NCBI GenBank assembly: GCA_022453515.1
Contig: JAJNNY010000033.1
Coordinates: 1 to 64,000, forward strand
DNA: 64,000 bases
Direction: 5' to 3'
Origin: Astrocystis sublimbata
Taxonomy: Eukaryota; Ascomycota; Sordariomycetes; Xylariales; Xylariaceae
Position 1 is the first letter of the stretch, and every line of letters starts with the position of its first letter. A model generated the notes under the pieces. The model did not search any database and was not told the origin of the DNA. It worked only from the letters and a program-made list of their open reading frames with translations. Made by a program: the position numbers and the translations under genes. Positions 24,901 to 36,279 of this stretch are shown in pieces.

Positions 24901-27900
24901 TTCCAGTGGCGATAAGGGGATCAGGGGAATTCAGTAGATGGAGCCAACGAAGGGTATCGCGAAGATTGAATTCCCATGGGCTTCCTTGAGACCCGAAAGC
25001 TCGATCTACCAGAACACGCGTCTCGAGGTTGGAAATGAACCTGATCATCCGACTGACGACTTCCGAAGATACACTGGGGAAATTGTGACTTGCGATCAAA
25101 AGTAGATCATCGTCGCTGAAAACGTCTGCATACACAACAATGAAACGGTTAACGAAAGAGCTGGGTAGCCCTTTCCTGCCACCTCCTTGGTGGTGTGGGT
25201 TCTGGGCTGCGAAGAGACGAAAATTGGGATGTCGCTTGAAAACTTGATCCAATTCAGAGATATAAACTTCCCCCCGGTGATCAAGGCAGGCATTCAGGCC
25301 CTCGAGAACTGACTGAGAAGCCAGGTTCATCTCGTCCAAAAGCACCCACTCCCCATTCTGCATGGCTCGTAGAAATGGTGCATCTCTCCAAGCAAAATGT
25401 CCAGCTTCGGCACCTTCCACCGGAACATCGGTGCCGAAGAGATCCATAAGGTCAGTCTGATCCGAAAGATTGATCCTCGTCAGAGACTCTCCGCATGCCC
25501 GTGCAAGAGCGCTAACCAATGTTGTCTTCCCCACGCCAGGACTGCCCTCTAGAAGAATAGGTTTCTGTACTTCTAAAGCTCTTATAACTCGCATGGCATT
25601 AAGTTTAGTCGTCGGCGCACTCAAAGCAAAACCAATCTCGAAATTTTGGTCGGCTTTTCGCTCCATGGCATATTCTCCGATCTGCAGCCTGGTGGGCTCG
25701 ATAGTAAGTTGCAGAGGGGCACGATAGATCGAGGTAGCATCGGAGCCAACAAGTTCACTCAGTTTGTCAAGGCACTTCTGGCGTTCCTCATCCAGGCTTT
25801 TGGGGTCGATAGCAAGCAGCGCTGATGGGTTCGCGCCAAGCGTATCGATGAAAACGGTGGCAGCCCCCTGTACCACAGCGAACGGCCCGCTTCGGTTCTT
25901 GCTCTGGTTAACGAAATTCACCCAAGCAAGTATATCTCTGATTGAAAAGGCTGTCGAAGCTGTCGATCGGAAACTTTGGCCGAACCAGTTGGCAAATTCG
26001 ACAAGAGCTGTAGCGAATGACCTGTACTCCTGTTTGAGCTTCGACATGACAATGTGAAGAATATCATCTGTGCCCGACAATGGTGGCACCCATATCTCCG
26101 TGAATCTGTTCCTCAAGGCGGGTGATAGCTCTTTTTTGCCAAAGTCACCGCCAGGGTTCATTGTTGCAAGGAATTGGAACCCTACATCAGCTTCGACGAA
26201 AGAATTATCGATGCCTTTCTCGGCTAGTAAGATGGTACGCTTAGGTTCGAGAACGGAATTGAGTCTCTCCAAAACAGAGTCATCGGCAAGTGATATCTCG
26301 TCAAGTAAAAAGTATTGGCCGCTGCACATGGATTGAACGAGACTGCCATCCGCCCATTCGAACAGCGCCTTACTCCTGACTTCGTTTTCTGAGATCCGTT
26401 GACGCAAATCATCCGGAAGTTTGGCGGACAGCGAGCTATCGAGAGTATGATAGACCGATAGAAGTTCATCGTGATCACCAGTGGCATTTTGCTGCAAAGC
26501 TTGAAGTGCTTGTATGACATCCTTGTTCAAGGTGTCTATTATTGCTCCGCGGTTGCGGATGGGTCGCTGTGATCCAATGAGATCGCCTGTCTCTGTGTTC
26601 TGATGAGCATTGACGATGTGGAGTTCCTTGCCCACAGACTCTGCAAGAAGCTGGCACACGGTAGTTTTGCCACAGCCAGTTTCTCCGACTAGCAGTACCG
26701 GTTCGTTATGACGAAGAGCGCTCGCAATCAAAACGTACAGCCTTCGCATAGCCTGAGTCCAGACAACGCCTTGACTGTTGTTGGGAGGCTGTACTTGAAG
26801 ATACGGCGATCGTTGCAGATCATAGAGCTGATCAGGGTCGATTTGAACCTTGAAGATGGTTTCGATGACTTTCTTGACAGCTAGACGTTCTTCGTCGTTC
26901 CTTACTCTTTCCGCCAAGAGCATGAAGCCATTGGCTGCAATCTCCTCTCGCGATTCCGCCCCTCTAAGGGCCCATCTGAAAAGATCTCTTAGTGTCGCGA
27001 AACTGTCCTTATTCTCAAACAAGCGGCTGGTCTGTCGCAACCTTGATAGTTCCTTGTACACATTGACGATTCGTTTACAGTCAGACGGGGCAGTGTATAT
27101 GCTGCGCTTCTGCAGAATTGTCTCGAGTTCATCTTCAGGAATATCATCGAAGTGGAGCTCAAGAAAGCGGTTGCGGAAAGCTCGCGATAACGCTTTCCTT
27201 CCACCATACAAGCCAGCTGGGTTTTGTGTAGCGAATAGCATGAAGTTCTGGTGGGGGCGTACAACTTCTTGGGTTTCAGGAATCAGAAGTTCACGGTTGT
27301 CATCTAGAAGACGATTAAGCGCCTCCAAAACGTCAGTTGGCGCAAGGTTCAGCTCATCCAGCACGATCCAGTGCCCTTGCCTCAAAGCCTGCACCAACAG
27401 ACCCTCTTGGAACGTCAACTTGCCACTAGCATCTGACACATATGTGCCCAAATACTCTTGAAGGTCTGTGTGTTCGTGATTGTTGATGCGAACGAACTTG
27501 TTCCCACTATAATTGGCGAGATACTCAATCATACTGGTCTTGCCCGCGGAGGTGGGACCCTGAATGAGGATTGGAAAGCGCCTCGTCGAAGTCGCACGCA
27601 CCAAATTCAAGAGATTTCTCTCTATATACGGGGTAATGATGTAATCTGACCGTTCGATGGGTGTTTCGGCACCTTGTAATAACCAATAATGCCGATCCTT
27701 GTTCTTGTTCAGGAACTTAACGTATTCCTTCCCATCACTTGGATGCCTGGGTGGTTGGGACAACAATGACCGAGCGTTGCCATGTCTATCCAACAAGTGA
27801 TGGTATATGAGGGGTACGAGTGTCTCCTCTGATGCCCTATCTAGAAGTGTCAAGAAGCCCATAGAAAAGCCTTCGAAGAGTGCTCTTCTGAGGCCATAAA

Positions 27901-30841
27901 ATGGTGAGACATCATTGACGTAGGTCAATACGCGGGTAAGAGTCCGAAGACTGAAATGGGGGACTTCGTTGGCGCCATCTACAAGCCGTTTTTCGTCTGC
28001 CCGTCGTTTGGTATCCAGATATAACCTCCCTATATCATCGGCAGCTTGATCATCTTTCGCGCTCTTTCCACTTAGGTACGCCTTGATAATGCTCAAGAGG
28101 TCTTTAAGGTCTTTGTCTGGACTGTCCACGTATAGTTCTGTAAACCGAGATCTAAGGCCAAGTGGTAAGTCTCTCTTGCCAACATCCGTTGCTGGATTCA
28201 TGGCACCGAAAATGCGGAAGTTTGGATGGGCTTTGACACGTTCGATTTCTCCAGTTTCGGACAATAAAATGGACGGTTCGTTGTCGGGGCCTGATGCGAA
28301 TAAGTCGGCGATGCTCTCGAGGGTATCAGGTGACGCTAGATTGACCTCGTCTAATAAAACCCAGTCTCCATTCCTTGCAGCCTTCACAATGTTCCCCTCG
28401 ACAAAAGCGAATGCAAAATTGCCCGAGCCGCTAGAAACCTGAACATCGAACTGGTCCAAGTTCTTCGAAAACGACTCCCATCGTGGCTTAATATCGAGCA
28501 ATGACTGCAATTTTGATTCTGTCTTGCGTCGCTTGACCGCTGGCCGCCCATCCGCGTCTCCGTCGTTGGCTTCTGGCCTTGTTTGTAGCTCTTTCAAAAT
28601 CTTGTTGAACATTTTGGGCGCTTCCCGCCACAGCTTAAGCACCCGGCTCCATTGCCCCTTGGCCGCATATTTGCCTATCTGCTCAAGATATTTCTGATTC
28701 TTGCTAGCTGATATGCCAGTTGATGCAAATAAGTCCTCAAATTCCTCTTTCAAGGGCACGGCGAGACTACGAGCATTGACGGGCTTGAAACCTCCGATGA
28801 GATCACTCACTTCACTCTGTTGTGATAGGTTTACAGCAACAAGCTTATGTCCAAGCGTATCGGCCAGCTGCTGAACCACTGTTGTTTTCCCAATACCGGT
28901 TTCACCGACTAGAAGCACAGGCTCTCGTAACTTGACAGCCACGGTGATTTGTTCGAGGAGTCGTCTGGCGTGACTAGTGTTTGCAAAAGGTTTCCTTGAC
29001 TTCATTATTCTGCCGCTGTGGTGGCGTTTGGGTAGCATAGCCCTTCCGACCTTAAAGCTGCTTGGGCTATCATCCAGCTGTGGAACATAATTGTGAAGGT
29101 AGTGTTCCATGAGTTGTTTAGGCAGATGCATCTCTTCCGCGATACAACTTAAAAGGACAAGTTTGGTATCGTGCTTGGCGAGACTGCCGCAGAAGCAATC
29201 AATGGCCTCCATGAACATCCAGTCACGCGTTTTTTCGCTAATGGGTTCCTCGCCCGTTTTGCAGCCGACGGTAGTAAGGATTTCTTGAAGGCGGCGACAC
29301 CATTTAAGAAGGTCCCGAGGGGTGATGGGGCGCTCCGTGTTACGGCCAAGGCTCGTGGAAAGAGCATTGCACAGCCGCTTGTAGACAGACATGACGAGAG
29401 AATTGTACTTGTGCAATAGAGGGTAGCTTCCAAGCGCAATCTGCTCTAGCTCTGCGTAGGATGGCGTCATCGTACTCGACAGATGCCAAAATCTTTGACC
29501 TAGAAAGTTGGGTAGGTTCTCTTGACCGTGCGCTCCTTTGGTAGTCCTAACTGTAGCAAACAGTCGGAAGGTGCTCGACGCCTCAACCGTCTCGCCTCGG
29601 CTAGGTATCAAAAGCTTTCCATGCTCAACTAATGGGAGTAGTGTGCTCATCAGTTCATTAGGGGCTCTATCTAAGTCCTCGATCAGGACCCAACGACCTT
29701 CACGGACAGCGGTAGTCAAGACGCCTGGACGCCACGAGAAAGACCCAGGTTTGGAGTCGGTCGAGTACAAGCCAATAAGCATCTTGGCATCGGTCTGTTC
29801 ATTCAGGTGCAGCGTTACCATGCTCGATTCCATGCCAAGCTCACGAGCGAGTTCATGTACAACCGATGTCTTTCCAGACCCGGGTAAGCCATGGAGCAAG
29901 ATTGGCCCGGGCATCTGAAGCTTATTCGCAAGGCTTTCGATATTTGCTAGAGTCGTGTGGGTTCGCACCAGACTTGAATGCGTAGAAGGAGGGCCGCTGG
30001 GCCGAGGCAATACAATATCTCCATACTGGACGACCTGATCTGTCAATCGCTGAGCAGGTACTCTACTGGCAGACGAGCTAGCTGCATAGGCACGCTTTAC
30101 TTCCAGACGGAGACTGTCCATCTCAGCCGCCCGCTTGTGCTCGAACAATGACAAGAAGGCAAAGTCAACATTTATCCCATCAACATCAGAAGTAAGGTGC
30201 TCAGCAACGGTGTTGTCAAGGTCAACATAGCTTTGCATGAGTTGTTCTTGCTTCAGATCTGAAGCTCTCATCTGACAGCAAAATACCTTGACCGCAAGAT
30301 ATCTCACAGTAGGCAACTCATGTTTGAAGAGGGCTTGGATTTGAGAAGGCCGAACAAGTGGTCCGTAATCTCGCTGGTTGAAGTTTAAGAGTCTCCAAAA
30401 TGCGAGAAGAGCTCGGAGAAGATCCGGCCCAGGGATGCTGCCATTGTGTGGTGAGTTGGGCGAGTTCAGTGAGTTGAGTGTGAATGCCGGCATCCCAGCA
30501 GCATTCCCGGCTGAGGTCTCACTTATATACTGCTCTAGGAAGACAGATAGATGAGGCGCAAAGGGGAGGATTCTCGCAAAAGCGGCGACAATGGGGTCCT
30601 CCTGTCCCGTGTTCCGGGATCTGAGCAGCCATCGTGCGCAGACGTCGGCAAAGACAGACTCGAAGTAGGCGAATATCGAGGTCGTGATCCGGGGTATCAG
30701 CGCCGCAGCGGCGATGGCATCGAGGAAGTTGGCGGTGGTTTGGTTGCGGATGACTTCCAGTATCTCTGGCGGTAGTTGGCTCAAAAGAAGCTCGTCGTCG
30801 AGGAGCTGCGCCCTGGGTATGCTCACGTCGACAGCCGCCAT
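15964..30841 (-). CDS. MDN1: Midasin, dynein-like AAA ATPase of 60S ribosome assembly
   Basis: Giant ATPase (Rea1) that strips assembly factors (Ytm1-Erb1, Rsa4) from pre-60S particles in nucleolus and nucleoplasm. Exons are 23573-30841, 23205-23522 and 15964-23157, giving about 4926 residues, close to the yeast protein. Six AAA+ modules are visible by their Walker A motifs: GLPGSGKT (~317), GETGIGKT (~644), GPTSAGKT (~1093), GETGCGKT (~1384), GSPGVGKT (~1764) and GPSGSGKS (~2074). Walker B motifs include LLDEVNLA, VLDELNLA, LLDEISLA and LLDEMNLA; the sixth is LVLDNANLC, with the catalytic acid replaced, as known in the family. A long helical linker is followed by a very acidic Asp/Glu region (~4090-4580) and a C-terminal VWA/MIDAS domain with DDSKSM (~4718). 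Both introns (50 and 47 nt) lie just after the AAA ring. Start ATG at 30841 opens MAAVDVSIPRAQ. Confidence 0.97.
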
Positions 30842-31459
30842 GGTGGTCGAGAAAACACAGGATATGTGCTCCGAAAGGGCGAATTTGTTGGCTCAACCGA
30901 CCCTGGCCGCCTGGTCGTAACTAAGTTTTTGGCTCGCGATAAGGCGCATTAATCCTTGTCGCCCGTAACTTTTTCTGCCGCCCCGTTGGATCTATCTAAT
31001 TCACCTACACAGGACCTCAACCTTAGACGGTCCTCTCCAGGGCCGTCTCGAGGGCCTGGGCGGTGAGGTGCCGGCGGTGGGCACAGGTCTCTTAGTGGGC
31101 AGTTAGCACCTTCTGGCGGGGTTAAGTGCTTCTTCCACTGTCAGTGCTTGTTGCGGGCAGTCGTTGGGATCCACTTGCTACTTGGGTAGGTAGGTACGTA
31201 CTTAGGCCCCTAGGTACTTTAATGGGCAGCAGGCTTGCAATCGACCAGGGGGGGGGGGGGGGGACCGGCGAGGGCAAGCCAGACTCACCAGAGCCGAAGA
31301 GGCCAGCCTTTGATCCAATAAAAATCTTGGGGTCCGATCTGCGTGCATCCCGCCCGAGCTTCGAGCCATCGAGTCTATTCTTCTGCCCGCCAGTTCACGC
31401 GCAGTCGGTTCCCAATTGCCATACTGCCAGACCGCCACATTCCTCAGCTCGAGATAAAA
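30842..31459. other. Intergenic region, divergent MDN1/bL12m promoter
   Basis: Holds both promoters. Notable are TAGGTAGGTACGTACTTAGG near 31187-31206 and a 16-base G run at 31248-31263. No gene is seen. Confidence 0.5.
31248..31263 (+). repeat. Poly(G) tract of 16 bases
   Basis: Uninterrupted run of 16 G about 200 bp upstream of the bL12m start. Such tracts are slippage-prone and can fold into G-quadruplexes; the exact length could also be a sequencing estimate. Confidence 0.85.
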
Positions 31460-32106
31460 ATGTCCGTCCCGTGCAGGTTCGCAGCCCGCAGCTGCGCGCG
31501 ATCATTGCGATCCGGTGCCTCTCTCCGAACCGCCGCAACCCCATTCCTCCAGCAGAGCACAGCGTCCGCCCCGAGGCGGCACAACTCGACCGAGGCCGCG
31601 GCCACAAGCCCCAAGATTGCCGGCATCGTCGATCAGATCGGCCAATTGACTCTCCTCGAGACCGCCGACCTGGTCTCCAGCCTGAAGGTTCGACTTGCGA
31701 TCGGTCCGATGCGGCACATGTCGATGATGCTAGCATCTCAGCCACCCTGTGCCTGTGCTAACATCGATGCCTCGCTTAGTCACGACTGAACATCCCCGAT
31801 CTGCCAGTCGGTGGCTTTGCTGCCGGCCCCGCTGCTGCCGCCCCCGCCGCCGTCGAGGAGGCTGACGAGCCCGCTCCGGTTGCCCAGGAGAAGACGCTGT
31901 TCACCATCAAGCTGACGGCGTTCGACACCGCTGCCAAGGCCAAGGTCATCAAGGAGGTCAAGAACATGTTGGGGCTCAGCTTGGTGGACAGCAAGAAGTT
32001 CGTCGAGAGCGCGCCCAAGATGATGAAGGAGTCTGTGCCCAAGGAAGAGGCCGAGAAGATCATAGCGACGATGAAAGAGCTTGGCGCTACCGTGGTCATG
32101 GAGTAA
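31460..32106 (+). CDS. MNP1: Mitochondrial large-subunit ribosomal protein bL12m
   Basis: L7/L12 stalk protein of the mitoribosome, which recruits translation GTPases. Exons are 31460-31687 and 31780-32106 (92 nt intron), giving 184 residues. The first ~45 residues are an Arg/Ser/Ala-rich presequence ending near RRHNSTEAA. The N-terminal dimerisation segment KIAGIVDQIGQLTLLETADLV is followed by the intron, then an Ala/Pro hinge and the C-terminal globular domain with TLFTIKLTAFDTAAKAKVIKEVK, LGLSLVDSKKFVE and the conserved ending ELGATVVME. The start ATG directly precedes SVPCRFAARS and is the first in frame. Divergent from MDN1. Confidence 0.95.
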
Positions 32107-32462
32107 GTGCTGCTATAATGATGGATCATCTTGAAATCGATGTAACTACACACCTATGCGCGCGCGCCCACATGCACATAGATACACGTGGGATTCGGGC
32201 TAGCTCGTCTTCGAGGAGAGAACTCCGCCGATGGAAAGATCCTGAACGAGAAGACATCTCACGAGGACATACAGGGCTACCTGGGGTGAGAGCAGGCAGA
32301 CCATGTATACATGTAACCTACCTTGTATAATATCAAGCCAAAGAGAAAAAAGAAAATAAGACCATGACGACTCCTCCGACTTGGCTTGTGCTCGCCTGTC
32401 CTGAATTGCGTCGACTATCTACCTAGATTCCTTTGCGTCGACCCATCCATCCGGTATCTAGC
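32107..32462. other. Intergenic region between convergent genes
   Basis: 3' ends of bL12m and of the reductase gene. No features beyond a short purine-rich run near 32341-32358. Confidence 0.5.
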
Positions 32463-33482
32463 TTATGAGGCGAAGCTTGCATTTAGGCCCTGCGCGAGCA
32501 AGTAGATAGTCCGCAGCATTGGGACTGGTATCCCTTTCCCCCTCGCTATTCGAACAGTATTCCCAACAATGGCATCGACCTCGATGCTCTTCCCGCCCAG
32601 GACATCAGCTAGCATGGACGGCTGTATCCCCGGGAGCGCTCGGGCGGTCGCTCTCCCCAGCTGGAAATCGACCTGCTTCTCGTCGATGTCCTTGTACCCA
32701 GACGCCTGCGCAACACTCGCAATCTCGAGCATGACGTCTCGGACAAGCTGCACCGCCTCGTTTTCCTGATTCTCCTCGACTCCCCCATAGCTTCCAGCAG
32801 AATGCATGAACTGCCCATCGCACAGCTTCGTGAGCGCACAGATCGGGTTCCATGAGCCGTTGACGAGCAGCTTCGCCCACCGCTGCGCCTGCACGTCGTC
32901 GTGCAACGTGGCCGTCGCCCCGGCCGTCGTCAGCAGCGCCACGAAGTCCCGCGCGGCTTTCTTGTGGCTGTCTGGGACTTTTGTCGCGGGATACGTGCCG
33001 ACGTGGAGGTGCTCGACTTCCCTGTGCTGCACGATGGCGGGCGCCGTTTGCGTCACCGGGAGGTAGACAACGCTGCTGAGGATCGCAACATCGTCGCCAG
33101 CGTACAGACTGGCATATTCCTGCTCGATGCCGATGCCGTTCTGCATCAGCACGACGGCCGTTTTCCCCGGGGTAATGGCGGGCCGGATAAGGTCGGCGGT
33201 GGAGGGATGCGAGCGCAGCGCCTTGGAACTCACGAGGATGTAGTCAAAAGGCTGGTCCTGCGATTGAGTCACGGCCTCGGGTACGGAACGCACTACCTGC
33301 GGCCTCACGTGGAGATCCGAACCCCATATTGTCGAGTTGATCGTAAATCCCCTTTGTGTGGCTACGTCGTAGTTGGAGCGGCAGATGGCTGTGATGTTTG
33401 ATTCCGGGATGGCGCGCGAGAGAAGGTAGGCGTATGTGATGCCCACACTGCCTGTGCCAAACACGAGGACTCTAGGTGTCAT
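32463..33482 (-). CDS. 2-dehydropantoate 2-reductase (ketopantoate reductase, ApbA/PanE family)
   Basis: Intronless gene for 339 residues. Family members reduce ketopantoate to pantoate with NADPH in the pantothenate/CoA pathway. The N-terminal Rossmann motif VLVFGTGSVG lies at about 5-14, the DYILVSSKAL segment carries the putative catalytic lysine, and LLVNGSWNPICALTKLCDG matches the helical C-terminal domain of the family; the end is the usual VGNTVRIARGKGIPVPML block. Filamentous fungi carry several paralogues of this family, some with other or unknown substrates, so the family is certain but the pathway role is not. The start ATG gives the complete Rossmann strand immediately and is the only sensible choice. 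Confidence 0.88.
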   Translation of the reverse strand: MTPRVLVFGTGSVGITYAYLLSRAIPESNITAICRSNYDVATQRGFTINSTIWGSDLHVRPQVVRSVPEAVTQSQDQPFDYILVSSKALRSHPSTADLIRPAITPGKTAVVLMQNGIGIEQEYASLYAGDDVAILSSVVYLPVTQTAPAIVQHREVEHLHVGTYPATKVPDSHKKAARDFVALLTTAGATATLHDDVQAQRWAKLLVNGSWNPICALTKLCDGQFMHSAGSYGGVEENQENEAVQLVRDVMLEIASVAQASGYKDIDEKQVDFQLGRATARALPGIQPSMLADVLGGKSIEVDAIVGNTVRIARGKGIPVPMLRTIYLLAQGLNASFAS

Positions 33483-34013
33483 CTTCCCTTGCTGCCTCGA
33501 GAAATCTTGCCTGTTAGAGTTTGAAAGAATGGATACGATATGGTACGCCTGAACATATCAGTCCCGAGGACGAGATTGCCGACGGGGAATGTGTCAACCC
33601 CACGTGGGCACCCAGAGCCCAATCAATACACAGCAATTTAGGAATCCGATTCATCGATCTTGACAGCCGCGTACTTCGCGAGCTGGAATCGCGTCGCTGA
33701 TGTGTTCTTGCATCGCTATCATTACATCATCTCTTCATGCAGCGCAGTTCGTGCCCCTCGCAGGTAATGTAAAGAAATGAGCCATGCAATACTCTTATTC
33801 CCATGGCCCAGGTAGCAGTGAATTAAATTTGTAAGCTCCATATAACTAAGACTGATATGATATATATTCATTTTTGATTTTTACATTGCTCCGACTGTTC
33901 GCACCGTTGCTGGCCCTCTACTTGTTTTATCGTGTGATCGTGAGGCATTGCAATTCTACAGTTACGCCGACGCTGATTTGAGAAATGGATCAGCCATCGC
34001 ATGGTTAATGATG
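33483..34013. other. Intergenic region upstream of the ketopantoate reductase gene
   Basis: Promoter of the reductase gene and 3' end of the ZIP transporter gene. An AT-rich stretch (ATGATATATATTCA) lies near 33857-33870. No gene seen. Confidence 0.45.
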
Positions 34014-35311
34014 TCAATGATGATGGCCTAATTGTGTTAGTGCCGGTACCAACATGCCGACTATGGTGGCAAGGGTTTCCCTCATCTGTGGATGAGCATG
34101 CTTTCTCGGAGCAACGACGCCGTCGGCGTAACCATTCGTGCCAGGCCCGATGTCGTGGCCTGGTGACTCCCCCTCCTGCATCGCATGCATAGCAACATAG
34201 CTGTCATGATCAGCCACAGTACAAAGCTGGGGAGAGGCGAAGAGGGAAACTTACAGAAAAGTACCTGCTGAGAACAGCAGGAGCATGCCGGTCCACCATT
34301 GGCTGACCTCTCCAGAGCCGCTACCGCTCAAGAAGCTCACGAGTATAAATGTCAGCCATGCTCCGAGAGGAGAGGCCAGACTGAAGACTATGAGATGGCC
34401 TCTGGCCGCACGCTTCGACAGACCTTGTTTTAGGAGAATCGATGTGAGTCCGAAGGCTGCAGGGGCCTTGTGCACCATGAGCGCAACGAAAACAATGAGG
34501 CCCAGCTTCTTATCGGGAGAGGTGACAGATGCGCCCATTGCTATCCCGTCCGCGGCAGCGTGAATGACCAAGCCGGTTGTTGTTGCAAGACTTCTAGACT
34601 GCTTCGGTGTCGGTGTAAGCGAACCCAAGAAGCCCTCTGCCTCTTCTTCATCTGCCGACAGAGAGGAACCCCCCAGATTGCTGAGACTGATATGCCTGGG
34701 TGTAGGGGGCTGGAGATTCTCGGAGGCATGACGCGGTAACCTATCAACAAGGAACATGAGAATGAACCCAAGGATCAAGGAAAGTCCTATATAGAAAGTA
34801 GGTAACTCGGATTCGGCCAGTGGCTTGTCGTCGGATGGGGAATGTACATCTTTTGGGGGCTCCGATTCCTCCGCTAGACCTCGAGCTCGGAGAGTTCCGT
34901 CCGCGGGTTTGGCGTTCAACTCGGCGGCCAAAGATTCGACCGAGAACTTCTGCATAGGCCCCACGCTCCAGTCTGGCTCGGTCTGGGTAACGCGAGACCG
35001 CTCGGTCCATAGGACCATTGCCCTGGCGCCAGGCGCATGCGAGCTTCTCGGCGTTGGATGGTGGTGCGTAGCAAAAGACGCTTCGGCGATCGCCTCGATA
35101 CCTTCAGGTATGATGACGATCAGTGATGTGCCGACGAGTATTCCCACGCCTATGCTGGCAATGAACCGTAGCTGCGACTGTGAGAGAGACATGGAGAGAG
35201 GCAGTGCGCCGGCCAGGAAGGAGCTGTTGCCATGGATCAGTGCCGTCAGTTGCTGGTTTATCTCGGAATGCGCTTCTTCGCGGTCGTCGGGGCTACCTAC
35301 GCCAATGTCAT
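34014..35311 (-). CDS. ZIP-family metal ion transporter (SLC39A9/ATX2-like)
   Basis: Polytopic membrane protein that probably moves Zn2+ (or Mn2+) into the cytosol, from Golgi/vesicles if like ZIP9/Atx2. Exons are 35301-35311, 34255-35223 and 34014-34200, giving 388 residues. Exon 1 is only 11 nt (MTL plus two bases). The N-terminal helices read SFLAGALPLSMSLSQSQL and ASIGVGILVGTSLIVIIPEGIEA, as in ZIP9. The metal-site helices are VIHAAADGIAMGAS and MVHKAPAAFGL; the latter His-Lys-Ala-Pro form is characteristic of the ZIP9 branch. The long loop between helices 2 and 4 carries no His-rich run. A last intron (34201-34254, 54 nt) sits after FSAGTFL. The C-terminus ends in LGHHH. Substrate and compartment are inferences from family. 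Confidence 0.9.
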
Positions 35312-35723
35312 GACCACCTGGTGTCGCGCCTCTGTCAGTCTCATACGGCGGGGGCAGGATATCGGCGCATCGAGATGGTCAAGCTTACCGTCAAGGAAAG
35401 AAGAAGAAACACCCCACCCCCAGCCATGATTGCGATGCGTCCTTGAAGTGCAGATACGGCGTGTCGAATTACGAGTTCATTGGGAGGTGCTAATTTGGAG
35501 TCAAGATGAACATCGGCGTGGCAGCAATCGGTACTCGTTCTCGAGCAGTGAGCTGTCCGGTAATGGGCAGTAGATGGGATAAATGAGGCCAGGTAAGAGA
35601 TCACGGCAGCTAGAGTAGGTCCCGGAGGAATAATCATATCAGACGTTTTCGCGACGGCCGTTTGGCCATCTTTACAGACTTCGAGCTTGCCAGGTGCTTC
35701 TGCAGCACCTGACGCTAGATCGG

Positions 35724-35741
35724 TACCTACCTACCTACCTA
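35724..35741. repeat. (TACC)n run
   Basis: Four tandem TACC copies plus TA, followed 10-20 bp on by inverted TACCTAG/CTAGGTA words. Confidence 0.85.
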
Positions 35742-35878
35742 GGGTGCCAGGTATACCTAGCATGCTAGGTAAGTGAGAATGCCAGGGTAAGGCACCGTAA
35801 CTGCTGTACAGTGCGTTGCTAAGCATGCCCGAAGCTGCTCGCTGCAGGTACTATACATATTGCGTACATATGTAGGTG

Positions 35879-35900
35879 CCTACCTACCTAGGTAGGTAGG
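35879..35900. repeat. 22 bp perfect palindrome of CCTA/TAGG units
   Basis: The sequence reads identically on both strands around a central CCTAGG, and further TAGGTA units continue to 35965. It could extrude as a hairpin or bind a dimeric protein; no function is shown. Confidence 0.85.
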
Positions 35901-36033
35901 TAGGTACGTGCCCAGGTGCGTAGGCAACTACTAGGTAGGCTATACCTACCTAGGTAAGTAGGTAGGCATGGGGATGCTTAACGCGTATAAGTCGCGGCGG
36001 GCAGCACCTGATGACGACCGCGTTAAGTACAAT

Positions 36034-36065
36034 TCCATCCATCCATCCATCCATCCATCCATCCA
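36034..36065. repeat. (ATCC)n microsatellite
   Basis: About eight tandem ATCC units some 215 bp upstream of the HAT1 start codon, possibly within its promoter or 5' leader. Confidence 0.9.
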
Positions 36066-36279
36066 GCTAGAGGTATGACACCTTGCCGTGTGTTTCTGCA
36101 TTTTCTATTCTCAATGTCAGCCAGCAGTCTACTTACCTGCATGTAGGAGGACCCAGCACTGCAACAACATCCAGACCTGCCACTGCATTGCTTCGCGCAA
36201 TCCAAATCCGTCTTTTCTTTTCCCACTGTTTGACATAGCGACTTCCACTTCTAGACTTATCTCAGAAGCATCAAGCACG

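Larger units (their letters stand above)
35312..36279. other. Intergenic region, divergent ZIP/HAT1 promoter, repeat-rich
   Basis: Nearly 1 kb between divergent genes, dense in CCTA/TAGG words, with a perfect 22 bp palindrome at 35879-35900 and an (ATCC)n microsatellite at 36034-36065. No coding region supported. Confidence 0.6.

Noticed and set aside
15964..30841. Many open frames of 60-200 codons on the plus strand opposite midasin
   Set aside because: They mirror the codon structure of the minus-strand gene, have no splice or start context of their own and match no family.
31248..31263. Telomere-like repeat suspected from G-runs and TAGG words
   Set aside because: The unit is TAGGTA/CCTA, not TTAGGG, and runs are dispersed among normal genes.
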